Origin: Aquatica leii | Lineage: Eukaryota > Arthropoda > Insecta > Coleoptera > Lampyridae | DNA length: 64,000 nucleotides | Assembly (NCBI GenBank): GCA_035610365.1 | Contig: CM069433.1 | Span: 81,688,236-81,752,235 of the forward strand | Direction: 5' to 3' | Shown: positions 1 to 12,200 of the stretch, piece by piece | How the letters are laid out: each line of letters starts with the position of its first letter | Numbering within the stretch: the stretch's first letter is position 1 | The notes under the pieces: generated by a model | Told to the model about the DNA's origin: nothing | Seen by the model: only the letters and a program-made list of their open reading frames with translations | Databases searched by the model: none | Position numbers and translations under genes: made by a program

Positions 1-365
1 TCTGTCAAAGACATCAATGATTCAAAACTTTCAAGTTCGCTCCGGCTTAAAACTGTCACCACTGAAATTGAAGGAGACCGGGTAAACCCTGTGATACAAG
101 AGTTTTTTGGGGAGAGCAGAGTTACTAAAGAGGCAAGTAACTGTGGTTACACTAAAATGCCTCCATTAAAAACGACATCTAAATGGACGAATAAAAAGTA
201 TTCAAGACGAGAACGGCATTTTAACGTCTACAAAATTTTGATTCGTTCCAACTGAAATTAACGGATTTTTTTCAACTAGAGAAACATAGAAAACAAAATT
301 TTGTTAGACGACAAAATTCAGGCACAGTTTGTTCATAATAATGATCAATCACTCACCGCCAGAAA

Positions 366-1072
366 TTGCAAATACGGTTTTACAACTATTGTGCAAAAAA
401 GCATCGCGATAAAAAAGCTAATAGAATCGAAAATCCTAAAAAATTGTTTTGTCTGTACTTTGATTTGATCGGAGGACCTATTTTATATGAGACTTTACAT
501 AAAAATTTACAGAATCAATCAACTTTATCACGAACATTAAGTTTGGCTACATCTAATCAATTAATATTTGGAGGGGAAATAAGAATGGAAGCTTTAAAAT
601 AATTTTTGATTAAAAGACAGTTACCTTTACGGATTTTTTTGAGTGACGATCAAACCGCAGTTTTGAAAAGAGTAGAGTATGATTCAAAAACGAATAAAAT
701 GATAGGATTCGTAACAGTTTTAGATAAAACTACCGGATTTCCAAAACAAAATCACTTTGAAGTCAACAATTTAAAGGATATAATTTTAGCCTTTTCTGAG
801 GCAAAGTTAGCGAAAAACGTTTATGTTTTTATGGCTTCACCATTGTTGGAGAACGCTCCTTCATTTTTACTCTCGATTTTTGGCACAGAAAATAAATTCA
901 CAAGTGACGACGTTTTGAACAGATGGAACTCAATTATATCGGAAGCAGAACGTAATGGCATTAGAGTAGAGGGCATTGCATCAGCTGGGGATCTAGATGT
1001 CTGAATTCTATAAAGTTATTTTCGAAACTACCAAATCAGTCTAAATTCACTGGCGATTGTCTTTATTCTCCT
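366..1072 (+). pseudogene. Transposase relic, N-terminal and acidic core segment
   Basis: Two open stretches (366-599 and 603-1004) lie in one frame, separated by a single in-frame TAA at 600-602. The second contains IFLSDDQTAVLKRVEYDSK, then VYVFMASPLL, FGTENKFTSDDVLNRW and GIRVEGIASAGD, an arrangement seen in a family of insect transposon proteins. After 1004 a likely frame change leads into LNSIKLFSKLPNQSKF and LYSPYF. A GT...AG gap (about 1072-1149) then follows and looks like a retained intron. Upstream, 1-252 is also open in frame 1 (84 codons) and may be an earlier piece of the same protein. It is non-functional as it stands. Confidence 0.6.
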
Positions 1073-1392
1073 TATTTCATAGTGAGTTATTTATTATAAT
1101 TAAAGTATCAATAATTATTTCGTTGTCACGTTCAATATTGCTTTTTCAGATGAATTTTGATGTAAATAAACCATCTGTATTCCAATACATATCGCAACAA
1201 AAATGAAAACTCGATTTTTAAAACCAGACGTTTGTTTGCCGATGGGAAATTATAAAGTGTCTATGGCGATATTGAGCGGTTGATGTAAGATTCTTCCAAG
1301 GACAAACATTTGCTTCACAAATCCGATCTCGATAGCAAGTAGCATGTATTTGGAATTAGGAATATAAATTTTGGTATTTTAAAGTCACGACA

Positions 1393-2290
1393 AAATCAAC
1401 TTTGAGGCAATAGATAAGTTTTCATCTGAAAATGTATTGGAATATCTTAAGAAATACCCCGAATTTAAAGCAACCTATCAATATTTAAAACTTGTACGAT
1501 TCGTTTTAGATCCGTTTTTGAAAAAAAAATATAATTTCAGGCAAAAGATTATATTTCATTTAGTACGTTGTATGTTTTTTGCGGATATGGAGGCATTGGA
1601 TAAAAGAAAATAACTATAGCTTACAATATAATTGTGTTACCCTGAACGCATACACTTCGTTCGAACTTAACGCACATGCTTTGATATTAATGATTGAAAA
1701 ATGTCGCACAAGTGGCACCTATTGCTTCCATGGTTACATTCTAGTCGACCATGTGAATCCATCTTTCGATATACAAGATCTATGACAACAAGCCGATTTA
1801 AAATGGTGAATTACTCAGTCAAAGATATCTTGAAAAGACTCAATCGAATTCAAGTTCTGAATGAAATCAGTAACGATTTGAGTAAGTCTTAAAACATTAT
1901 GGATTTTTTTCGATTTAACATTTACCAGGACATTAAAATTTTTAAAAATTGTTAAACAAAGCGTTTCAACTTTCTTCTTATAACTAAACCAAGAGAGTCA
2001 AGATTTTATTATTTATATTGTTATCATTATAGTCTTGTCTAGAATGTTTTTTTTTATTTACAGAAAATGCATTTGTCTTTCCGAGAGAGAATAAGCGACT
2101 GGGAGAAAGCTGTACAAATAATACAGCCGTTTCGTCTAGTGAACAAATTTTGAATATTTTGATAAAATCCGATATAGATTCACAGCAAGATGCGTTTAGT
2201 TTGAGTATGAATGGGTCATCTATAGAGAGTTTGTCTCTTACTCTACCAGCTGTATGGTCATTAGAGCAATCAGGACGGACACATAGTTGA
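1393..2290 (+). pseudogene. Transposase relic, C-terminal SQPCE-like segment
   Basis: The first block reads NFEAIDKFSSENVLEYLKK through LVRFVLDPFL (about 1398-1520). A frame change leads to WRHWIKENNYSLQYNCVTLN and ELNAHALILMIEKC (1580-1715), and another to HKWHLLLPWLHSSRPCES, then FRYTRSMTTSRFKMVNYSV and ILKRLNRIQVLNEISNDLS (1700-1878). An intron-like gap with a GTAAGT donor near 1879 and a TTTACAG acceptor near 2063 separates this from NAFVFPRENKRLGESC. The conserved C-E...FR..RSM motif is what links this to the minus-strand copy at 33.0-33.3 kb. Confidence 0.65.
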
Positions 2291-2394
2291 AAAGATGGAA
2301 AAAAAGGAAATCTATTGAAAATTCAACTGAGAAAAACATTTTAGACTTTGATTCCGACTCAGACTTAACACACCAAGTTGAATTAAATTAAATT

Positions 2395-2995
2395 GATTTT
2401 GAAGAACTCAATTTAAAAGACTACCCCATGGAGAAAGTAAATACAACACCTTATTTGAAAATAAAGTTTTAACTAATAAAGAAAAATATGTCAGAAAATC
2501 ATCACTGTGCTGGTTGTTTTATGATAAAAGTGGTCGATTATCAACAAATAGAATTTTTAGAGTGAGAGGAATGACACAGTGAGAGTAATTCTAACTCTAC
2601 TTCGAATTTGAGAACAAAAACTAGCAAGAACAAAAAACTAAACAAATTAATAACTACACGGAACGAAAAAAGCAATCGAAAACATGATAACAATGATAAA
2701 AAATTGGATGAAAGTACATCGAATCAGAATGTGAAAAAGAATTATTGTCGAAATCATCAGAGTCAGACATTGAAGAAAACAATTAAATATCACTGGAATT
2801 AGAACAATACTATGCTGTGTATTATGACACCAGATAGTACATTAGGAGAATTTTAAAAATAGAAACCGAGAAATGTGTGTTTAAATTTTTGAAAGAAGAG
2901 TTAGAATAGTTGGTATGGCCGAATCTAGATGATATTCAAAATATTGATTCCAGTTTCATATTTTATGGACCCATTCATATTGGAGCGTGGCGAGG
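2395..2995 (+). pseudogene. Transposase relic, KSSLCW block and SH3/tudor-like tail
   Basis: At about 2470-2575 a segment reads YVRKSSLCWLFYDKSGRLST and so matches the KSSLCWLLS block of the minus-strand relic at 32.2 kb. A lysine- and asparagine-rich open stretch follows (2608-2802). Next comes YYAVYYDT, then RILKIETEKCVFKFLKEEL and PNLDDIQNIDSSFIFYGP. The YYAVYYD...GRIL spacing resembles a small beta-barrel (SH3/tudor-like) domain; that is inference from pattern only. Confidence 0.5.
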
Positions 2996-3518
2996 TTAGC
3001 TATAAACACACTGTATAAACAATTTGAAAAATATATGATATAATAGAAACGAATTTTATTTTTTATCCATATAAGCACATAAATCATCTTTTTAACCATC
3101 GATTGGATCCGTACGACTCGAAATACTGCATTACATTATGTATGTACTGTACCAAATTTGCAGTAGTGACCAAACACATTTGTTTATTGAATGAATATTA
3201 TTGGTTAATTAAAAAAATTTGTGCAATGTTTAATACCCGATTTATTTCATAATCGTGTCAAGCAGGTCTTAATTCTACACTTAAGATTGTTGTCGTAGTT
3301 GTACCTAACTAGCAATAGCAATAAGAAATAATATAATGAATAAAAATGCGAAAACAATATGCGTTCTTGAACTGTAAGACATTCCTTAAAGACCATTTCA
3401 ATAAAATAGTTGCATTTTCGGCTCCTTTTAATTTAAGAGAAAAGTTAAAAAGAAATAGGGCAATTAGATAGGGAATACAGAAATTAAAACGGGAGTACAA
3501 ATACTCAAAAAAAAACAA

Positions 3519-3598
3519 TACGGGAATAATATAAGAAATACGAGAATAATATAAGGAATACGGGAATAATATAAGAAATACGGGAATAAAAACAGAAA
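3519..3598. repeat. 20-bp tandem repeat, four units
   Basis: Four adjacent copies of a 20-bp unit, consensus ACGGGAATAATATAAGAAAT, with only a few differences among the first three and a degenerate last unit. It is a simple minisatellite between the two copies of the SQPCE-type transposon tail. Confidence 0.85.
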
Positions 3599-3731
3599 TT
3601 AAAAAAAAATTAGGAAATAAAAAAATAACTCAGAAATGAAGGTACTGATTTGGTTTATTTCCAAAAAAAGGAGTAGGTGTACAAATTTTCTTGTAGTGAA
3701 AAGCCCCCTGGAGAAAACACTTCGATTGAAA

Positions 3732-3890
3732 ACTACTTATATTATGCAGTGTACTATCCTGACTTACATTGGAAGTTCTTCCAAATGCAATAAAAATTAA
3801 ACTACTTTAAGGACTTGTTTAGCCCAAGTTAGATGATATACAAAATGTACATGTTGATTATATATTTTTTGGGCCAATAAATGTAATATG
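3732..3890 (+). pseudogene. Second partial copy of the transposon's C-terminal tail
   Basis: This repeats the last block of the element to its left: YYAVYYPDLHWKF, then a broken stretch and PKLDDIQNVHVDYIFFGPIN, matching PNLDDIQNIDSSFIFYGP at 2.9 kb. It is diverged from that copy, so it is either an independent insertion of the same family or an old local duplication. Confidence 0.6.
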
Positions 3891-4600
3891 AACAGGTTCA
3901 TTCACAATTAGCCAGATGGATTGCCGTACTATTACCTATAAGCATAAAGAATTATAAAGTGAAAATAAGTTAATATCGTAACATTATTTTATTTATGTAA
4001 ATACAATATACAATATAATGTAACCGCTATCTTTCGCCAACCAGTGTAGCAAAAATATATTATTATCGAGCAACGCCTATATACAGACTTACGGTTAAGA
4101 ACTCCCAAGATCATCCGAACTTTTTTCGAAACCTTTTTTTTACATTATCGAAGTTTCTTACGTATACCCTGGTATCGTTTTAAAATAATTTGTAATATAT
4201 CCATATCACTATTTCGGCCAATAAATACAATCTACATTACGATTCAAATATTCAAGTTTTAAAACTAGTTTGAAACAAAAATAATAATAGTAGGTATGTC
4301 AGTTTTGTGCCATCGTCGGATTCAAAAATGATGTAGATTTAAAAAAAAATCAGAGACTTGTAAGACGTTCTAATAAGAATTTAAAATTTAAAAGGATTTA
4401 CGCTGTGCTACAAACCTTTTTGATACTGCAAAAATGGCATTTAATTTCGTTGTGAAAGATGCCAAAAATTAATGTTAACAAACAGATAATAAAAAGGGGT
4501 GTGCTACGATTCTGTCGCACTGTGTATTTTGCTATAATCCATTGCAAAGTTTAAACCATATTTTGAAGTCCTTTTTTGCATATGTTGCAATTTACGCAGT

Positions 4601-4700
4601 TTTCTTGCAAATGTCTCAATTTTCTGACAAATATCGCAATTTTCTCGTAAATGTATCAGTTTTCTCGCAAATGTCGTAATTTTCTCGCAAATGTTACAAA
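4601..4700. repeat. 20-bp tandem repeat, five units
   Basis: Five successive 20-bp units close to TTTCTCGCAAATGTCGCAAT, each with one to five differences, plus a possible decayed unit on the left. The short open frames here on the minus strand come from the repeat and are not genes. Confidence 0.85.
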
Positions 4701-4859
4701 TGTGTGAGAAGCTCGCAAATGTATACACAACTTTTGTATGTGGTTAATCCCTCGAAGACGACCTGATAGCATATAGAACGGACTTGTACTTGTGCTTGTA
4801 TCAGAAGTAAAGATAGTCATTTCGAAAATTAATTGTAACGATAATAATGTGTGCAAATG

Positions 4860-5930
4860 TATTGATTTTTATTTATGCATTCAATTTAGGTACTAAAAAC
4901 AACGAGTCTGAGCTACGATTTTCTGTATTAGTTATGCAATTACGGGATAATGTATACCTTATTCGAAAGATTATAAAGCAGAGAAGCTTTTAAATTCATA
5001 GGTACCTTAACAAATTGTAAATAAATCGACTTGAAAGAGCAAGTTGAACTCAGTTTTTTACAAAAAGTTTAGGTTGAAGCTCTAGAACTTTTTGATAATT
5101 TTTTTTTGCATAACATGTACTGTTGTGTATACTAACTACAAAAAAAGAACACCGAAAACTTCCTTCTATTGTTTTAGATATTAATCACTTGTGTTGTACC
5201 AACCTCTGCTGGCAAAATAAAGTTTTCGAAAACTTTTAATCTTACTGTTACGTGTTAAAATGTTTTTTTAATTGTTTACTATTTCTACTAAACTTAATCA
5301 ATACAAAAGCCATTACTATTTTTCAAGTTTCGTTTAATGGTTCCAGTTAGGTGTTTCGTATCGAGGAGATATAGTCAAGTAGTACAATTTGTTGATCAGT
5401 TTTTATATCAAATTTTGTTGAGAGCATACAAAAGGGGTATGTTAGTATAATACGAAGTACTATACATCGTTTAGATCATTTAGACGTATTTGTTTTACTT
5501 TAAAGGTTTATTAGTTTATGTTATCGCAGAGAACTGTAGGTTCATTCTTTGTACTACTTATTAATGAGTGGCATGCTATACATTCTGATGTTCTAACAAC
5601 CGAAGTATATTGCGGTAATAGCAGAATATTTGAATTGTTTCACAAAAAAGGATTATATCTTTAGTTTTTGAGTCATAAACCAAAATTTGATAGTGTATGT
5701 ATGTATGCTTGTGTAATGTAAAAATTATTTGCACATTTTTTAGGCACTTTTTTGTTTATATGATAATGTAACATCAATAAATACAATTATTAATTTTAAT
5801 TAAGTTTATAACATAAAAATCGGAGATAGAATTAAAAAAAAACAATATAAAATGCTGTAACATATAAAATTTTACTTATACGTATTATCTTTAATGAGAT
5901 ATCGCGTAATGAAATTACTAATTCTTTCGT
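4860..5930. other. AT-rich non-coding stretch
   Basis: I see no open frame with protein-like composition, no clear repeat and no RNA gene here. Confidence 0.5.
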
Positions 5931-5939
5931 CTCTTTCTA

Positions 5940-6018
5940 GTTGTCTTGAAAATTAACGGTCAAGAACTCGGAGACGATTTTAGTATTACGAGGTGGTGAA
6001 CCGTCTTGCTGAAAAGAG
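5940..6018 (-). pseudogene. Small Tc1/mariner-type transposase fragment
   Basis: The minus strand reads QQDGSPPRNTKIVSEFLTVN, which matches the second catalytic-aspartate block (QQDGAPPH...) of DUF4817-type Tc1/mariner transposases such as those at 18.6, 30.5 and 41.9 kb. No other domain could be traced nearby, so it is an isolated fragment. Confidence 0.45.
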
Positions 6019-6069
6019 GATGGCTCGTCTTACGTTCGATACTTTATCTAAGAGTTCTCACTAAGTAGC

Positions 6070-8085
6070 AAGCTGTGCATGTCGATTATTGTTTTGAAAA
6101 ACCTCACTCGTAGTGCCACAGTTATCAATTAAAGACGATAGACAGTTTTTAGTATTTACAATTGATTCTTATTTAGAAGCTTATAACTACGGAGATTCTT
6201 TATGAAAAAAATGACTACCTCGTGCAAGTGGGGAATGTGCCATTGGAATATGAGTTAAAAGTGAAACTAATAGGTATTTCAATGTACAACAAAAATTGTA
6301 TTGGTTTTGAAATAAAAATGTTTTTAATATGTTTTCACAAGTGAAGCAGTAATTTCGTTTGTGTAATGCAACTAACTAAAAAACTTAATGTTGACATTAC
6401 CTACACATGATTTGACAACGAAATAGTTTAGTCTACTGTTATCTTAATGAATTAGTATTCATCGAGTGTTTATTGATAGTTTGAAATTACTAATACATTG
6501 TCGAGTGCTGTAATACTCAATATATTTAAATATACAATTTCATTTCAAAATGAGTTAACGTAATTTTTAAAATAATCTATATTCAGTTAGTCGAAATGTA
6601 GTTTTAGTGAAATCATGAAGTACTGTGCGATTTTAAACTTAAAAACACAATATTTATAAAGAAAACTATTTATGTAATACTTATTTTAGTTTTTTGTATC
6701 TACGAAAAATAATTTTTAGTTGGTAACATGTCTACATTAAACCGAAGATAATAATTTTCCAGCTAGTACATCCCTGAGTAATTTTTTAATGTTGTTTAAT
6801 TTACTATATATAAATGTAGACAAAATTAGGTACTATTTTCATTTTATATAGAACTGGTTATTTTCACTTTACACCAATCATATTTTAATCTTGGCACAGT
6901 ACCAGATTACAATGACAAAACTGTTTCATTCAGGTGATTTAATACATTTTTGCATCGTTAAGTGCACTTCTAACTAAATTAAATCTCTTACGCCATTTCC
7001 TTTTAGTTTTTTAAAGAGGCGAATAAAATCTGATCAAGCAATTAGAATCTTTCGAACTTAATCCTTATGTAATTTATGCGATTTGTTGACGAGTGCTTTG
7101 GAAATCTTTTTTTAATTTTTTTTTAATCTTTAACTCTGCCTAAAATAGCTGCTTTTCGCAAATGATGTCGGAATCACTCATCTGATTTTTAACCATTTTA
7201 CAAGAAGTGTTTGTTAACTATTATATGTGTGCAATTTTTTTCCATGAGTTTACTATGTCAAGAAAATGAAAATTAAGTTTCTTATCGTACATTCTATCCT
7301 TGTCAAAGTAGGTAGAGAAGTCGATGATTTATGAACTTTTGTTTCACCACTTTATTTTACTAAACACATATTTTTATTTATAAATTCAATTTTCACTACC
7401 TATTCAGTTGAATTTTGTTATTTAGTATCAGGATCACACAAGTTGTTAATGTTCACTTCTCAATTTGCTTACTTTAATACAGTGTGGGCTTCTCCATTAA
7501 GTCATTAGGTTAATGACCCTTCAAAGAACTACTAAATATCGTTTTATTATTAATTTACAATTGCTAATATGCAACGTTTTTTTTTTGCTTATTCCAAAGA
7601 TAAATTGACTTTAAATATAAATCTTTTATTAAGTTAGAATGCGTTTTAAAGTAATTTTATTTATACAAAAAGTATTTAAAAAGTGTAGGTTTATTGGAAA
7701 AAGCAATGGAGTTTCTTCGTCGTAAACTTATATGTGATTCTACAAACGTAATAAATTGGTCAAAGAAATTAGAAAATTATTGATGTTTAAGTTTATTTTG
7801 AAATGCAATATTTTTCAAATTCAACTCAAACGATGATGAGCCAAATGCCAAATGCCAAAATAGTGTTGCTATAACGGACATCAGTGATGATAAATTAATA
7901 CGAAAAAAAAAAATGACGATGAGCTAAACAAAAGTTTTCATTAGGAGCGTTGACAATGTTGACAAATAGAAGCAGGAAAAGAAGAAATTGAGCATGCTAT
8001 TAAATCGGGATGTGTAAATAAAAGCAGAGATCTACCGTAACAATTGTACTGCTGCCAGCATATACAGTTGTTACAAAGACAGCAA
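6070..8085. other. AT-rich non-coding stretch
   Basis: No coding segment or repeat structure was recognised. A duplicated GCCAAAT motif near 7845 is too short to interpret. Confidence 0.45.
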
Positions 8086-8310
8086 AAATGTTACCGGTGT
8101 GAAGTTAGCCATAGATTTCGGCCATAGAAATTAATTTCCAGTTTTACATCTTAAAAACGAATTAGAACTATTACAAAGTGTTATATCTTTCAATACTGTT
8201 ACTAAATAATAAAAACAATCAATATTTATCAATATTTAAAAAAAAAGAAAATTTTAACAACTCTCACAGATAAAACCATTTCCTGCATTAACGCTTATTT
8301 TTCACAATGA

Positions 8311-8985
8311 CATATCAAAAAATTAGGATGTAGTTATTTCTATAATTAAAAATAATTCGATTCAAAGTTGGGCTTGCGCGGCACGATGCTAAACGCTAAC
8401 GGCACCAAATTATTAACGTTTTTTCGCAATGACGTGCAATTCTCATTTTTCTGCAAATTTACATACGTATAGAATAAGCATTAATAAACAACATATCAAA
8501 AAATTAGGATGTAGTTATTTCTATAATTAAAAATAATTCGATTCAAAATTGAGGTTGCACCTCACGATATCGAATACCAACGGCACCTAATTAAAGTCGT
8601 TTTTTCGCAATGACGTGCAATTCTGATTTTTCTGCAAATTTACGTACGTATAGAATATGCATTAATAAACAACATATCAAAAAATTAGGATGTAGTTATT
8701 TCTATAATTAAAAATAATTCGATTCAAAGTTGGGCTTGCGCGGCACGATGCTGAATGTTAACGGCACCTAATTAAAATCGTTTTTCGCAATGACGTGCAG
8801 TTCTGATTTTTCTGCAAGTTTACATACGTATATAATAAGCCTTAATAAACAACATATCAAAAAATTAGGATGCAGTTATTTCTATAATTAAAAATAATTA
8901 GATTCAAAGTTGGGCTTGCGCGGCACGATGCTAAACGCTAACGGCGCCAAATTAAAGTCGTTTTTTCGCAATGACGTACAGTTAT
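8311..8985 (+). repeat. ~181-bp tandem array, forward arm
   Basis: The phrase CATATCAAAAAATTAGGATG recurs at 8311, 8492, 8673 and 8853, giving periods of 181, 181 and 180 bp. Each unit also contains a TTGGGCTTGCGCGGCACGAT-like core and a TTTTTTCGCAATGACGTGCA block. There are about 3.8 units. Two kinds of unit alternate: one with GGGCTTGCGCGGCACGATGC and one with AGGTTGCACCTCACGATATC. Confidence 0.9.
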
Positions 8986-9289
8986 TAAATATTTTGACTT
9001 TTTTTTCCATTACTTTTTTTTGGTGCATAGTTGGAGTTATTTCAGTATAATATACTTTTTTACCGGTTACTCTAAGTTTTTTGAAAACTAGACGTACTGT
9101 AGATTTAAATATTGTTATGGTTTTTATTTTTCGTACATCATTTATATCACAAATGATTAATATTGGTTTGCTAATACCTTTGTGGTGTATCTCTTTTTTT
9201 AAATTCTGAAATGTCTATCCTCCTTTTGTACTATTTTCTACCACTATACCGTAATGTTTTAGCCAAGCACACAAATTTCTTGCATTATA

Positions 9290-10260
9290 TATGCTTATTC
9301 TATACGTTTGTAAATTTGCAGAAAAATCAGAATTGCACGTCATTGCGAAAAAACGACTTTAATTAGGTGCCGTTGGCATTCGGTATCGTGAGGTGCAACC
9401 TCAATTTTGAATCGAATTATTTTTAGTTATAGAAATAACTACATCCTAATTTTTTGATATGTTGTTTATTAATGCATTTTTATACGTATGTGAATTTGCA
9501 GAAAAATCAGAATTGCACGTCATTGCGAAAAAACCACTTTAATTAGGTGCCGTTAGCGTTTAGCATCGTGCCGCGCAAGCCCAACTTTGAATCGAATTAT
9601 TTTTAATTATAGAAATAACTACATCCTAATTTTTTGATATGTTGTTTATTAATGCATTTTCTATACGTGTGTGAATTTGCAGAAAAATCAGAGTTGCACG
9701 TCATTGCGAAAAAACGACTTTAATTTGGTGCCCTTAGCGTTTAGCATCGTGCCGCGCAAGCCCAACTTTAAATTGAATTATTTTTAATTATAGAAATAAC
9801 TACACCCTAATTTTTTGATACGTTGTTTATTAATGCATTTTTTATGCGTATGTAAATTTGCAGAAAAATCAGAATTGCACGTCATTGCGAAAAAACGACT
9901 TTAATTAGGTGCCGTTAACATTCAGCCTCGTGCCGCGCAAGCCCAACTTCGAATCGAATTATTTTTAATTATAGAAATAACTACACCCTAATTTTTTGAT
10001 ATGTTGTTTATTAATGCATTTTCTATACGTATGTAAATTTGCAGAAAAATCAGAATTGCACGTCATTGCGAAAAACGATTTTAATTAGGTGCCGTTAACA
10101 TTCAGCATCGTGCCGCGCAAGCCCAACTTTGAATTGAATTATTTTTAATTATAGAAATAACTACACCCTAATTTTTTGATATGTTGTTTATTAATGCATT
10201 TTCTATACGTATGTGAATTTACAGAAAAATCAGAATTGCACGTCATTGCAAAAAATAAGC
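9290..10260 (-). repeat. ~181-bp tandem array, reverse arm
   Basis: The same unit occurs in reverse orientation about 5.4 times; the phrase TTTTTTGATATGTTGTTTAT recurs every 180-181 bp from about 9451 to 10170. The first reverse unit carries the AGGTTGCACCTCACGATACC variant core and the others the GGGCTTGCGCGGCACGATGC core, so unit types are shared between the arms. Confidence 0.9.
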
Positions 10261-10308
10261 GTTAACGCAGGAAATGGTTTAATCTGTGAAAGTTGTTAAA
10301 AAATTTTT

Positions 10309-11071
10309 GGAGTTTACTCCTTAAGAATCGATTTGCATATATAAGGGGCCCGGTATGAGAAAAATCTGAGAAGTAAAATCTATCGATGAATGACCTCGTT
10401 ACGTTTTTGGTGCGCATCCTATGTCGCGCAACTTTCTAATTTTACTTATATTGCTGTTTTTATTATAAATATCAACAATTAATATTGTTATTGTGAAGTT
10501 TTAATCTTTATCATTGTGTTCCGTTAAAGTGAACTGAAAGTATTTTCAAATAACTATGGCAGAAAGAGGTGTAGATGATATTGCCGGAACATCTAACAAA
10601 CACGTGGCTGCGTTATAATTCATGTATTATATGTATGAGCATGTGCAATTTGTATTTATTAAATATTTTAATAATTATCGATGTAGTTCATATAAATATA
10701 TATTTGAGAACAACACATAAAATTAGATAATAATTAACCCAATATGAATTATCGAGCGCATCCACATAAAATAGAAACTTTCTAACCTAACCAAAAATTC
10801 GATGTCTATAAATTCTACCAGGTTATTATGATTTATTTTATAAATAATTTTTAAATATTAACAATTCTAGTCAATAATTCGATAATATTATCAGAAAAAT
10901 CGACAATATTTTTTCATTATAATAATGTTATCATAAAATTTTCTTTCGAAAAGTTATTTTTTACGTTCATACAGTATCAATCTTTTTTAAGTTAAATAAA
11001 CCCTTTTTGCGTCTGGTTAGACTATCGAACTTAAGGAGTAAACTCCAGTCGTGCGTCGGAGCTGACACACA
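10309..11071 (+). mobile_element. Short non-autonomous DNA element inserted in the foldback arm
   Basis: A 17-bp exact inverted repeat, GGAGTTTACTCCTTAAG at 10309-10325 and its reverse complement at 11030-11046, brackets this piece; the right side extends a further ~25 bp to where the foldback arm resumes. The terminal repeat is itself palindromic at its outer end. The body contains a short ORF starting ATGGCAGAAAGAGG at about 10556 and coding for MAERGVDDIAGTSNKHVAAL before a stop. This may be the surviving start of a transposase, making the copy an internally deleted derivative. Confidence 0.6.
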
Positions 11072-11239
11072 CATTTTTTTTTAAAATATTAATAAATAAT
11101 GATTGTTTTTATTATTTAGTAACAGTATTGAATGAAATAACACTTTGTAATAGTTCTAATTCGTTTTTAAGATGTGAAACTGGAAAATAATTTCTTTGGC
11201 TGAAATCTATGGCTAACTTCACACCGGTAAAAGTTTTTC

Positions 11240-12190
11240 ATGTGCACCGCAAAGACAAATAAGCCACATGTGTGTTTCCAAATTGAGAGGGATTAAACTG
11301 CAGCTATGATTATCTAGTTAAGAATTACATGACAACGTTGACAGACTTATCCATCTAAAAGAAATTTACTTCTACAGGGAATGGGATACGGTTTTATTAA
11401 ATCTTGCTCTAAAAGACAATATTTGTTCACGTTTCTTAGTCTTCGGTTTTAATAGCCGTAAGAGTAGGTCTGTACTAGCTGTAGTATTACCTTCTAGGTA
11501 ATTTATTTTCTAATTTTGATGTGTTTGTGGTACGGTATGTTTGACAATATGTTCTATAGTAGAATTGCAGTTAAATGTGTCCAGACGTTTATCAATTTGT
11601 GTTATAGGAATATCGTTACAAGCTTATGTGACAACATTAGAGCGCTATTATGCCTTAACCTCAGGCGAGGTCTCAGGATTATTATTGCGATTACTGTATA
11701 AAATTTAAGGTTTACAGTTCCATTTGCTTTATTATAAAACTGTATTTGTACAGTATAAAATTCTGTAGAGAAGTGTCATTGTAACTGCTGGTTGATCAAA
11801 ATGTTTTTTTAATTGTAGCTTCTTGTTGTCAGGGCCAAGTTAAATTAAAAATTACACGTGTTTCAATGTACATTGCGATAATCACGTATCGTCATGTATT
11901 TACTTAGTTTTATTACAAATTAAATTATCAACTGCTGCTGTACATACGAATATTATAATCCGGATCTGACATCACAACTCTTTCTACGTTTTTGTACAAA
12001 TCAAATTTAAATCTTATATATTGTAAATTGAAAATAATTATTGAAAAAGTTGGAATTATCATTCTACATATAATTTTAACCAAAGATAATATAAAAAATA
12101 CACGAAAAGTAATTCATTACTTAAAGTGGAGTAATATTTAACATATTATTTTATAAAATTGCACTGGAACTTTGTGTTAACTAAAAGGAA
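11240..12190. other. Non-coding stretch
   Basis: Nothing was recognised except a short open frame at 11516-11701 without protein-family features. Confidence 0.45.
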
Positions 12191-12200
12191 TCTTTACATA

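Larger units (their letters stand above)
1..2995 (+). mobile_element. Relic of an unclassified multi-exon DNA transposon (SQPCE-type transposase)
   Basis: A decayed transposase reads left to right across this stretch, broken by frame changes, stops and at least two intron-like gaps. The recognisable blocks, in order, are a D-rich block ending in a GIRVEGIAS-A-GD motif, an EYLKKYPEFKATYQYLKLVRF block, a block with CESIFRYTRSMT (the SQPCE/FR/RSM signature of this family), a KSSLCW block and a YYAVYYD SH3/tudor-like tail. A second relic of the same family lies on the minus strand at 31985-33290 and shares the SQPC, RS and KSSLCW motifs. I recognise the protein as one common in insect and cnidarian genomes but cannot place it in a named superfamily. 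The left end runs off the window and no terminal repeats were found. Confidence 0.7.
8091..11230. mobile_element. Foldback element with tandem-repeat arms
   Basis: The ends are inverted: TTACCGGTGTGAAGTTAGCC at 8091 is matched by its reverse complement ending at 11230, and the inversion continues inward for about 170 bp on both sides. Inside these ends lie two arrays of a ~181-bp repeat in opposite orientation (8311-8985 and 9290-10260) around a unique core of about 300 bp (8990-9290). The right arm is interrupted by another element (10309-11071). The layout of long inverted arms made of internal tandem repeats is that of Foldback/Galileo-like DNA elements. No transposase is present, so it is non-autonomous, and a clear target-site duplication was not found. 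Confidence 0.75.

Noticed and set aside
4504-4856. Two cysteine-containing minus-strand ORFs
   Set aside because: Their repeated peptide pattern is produced by the 20-bp tandem repeat in shifting frames.
8311-10260. Regularly spaced repeats as a possible CRISPR array
   Set aside because: The ~181-bp units are continuous tandem copies with no unique spacers, in two opposite orientations, in a eukaryotic genome.
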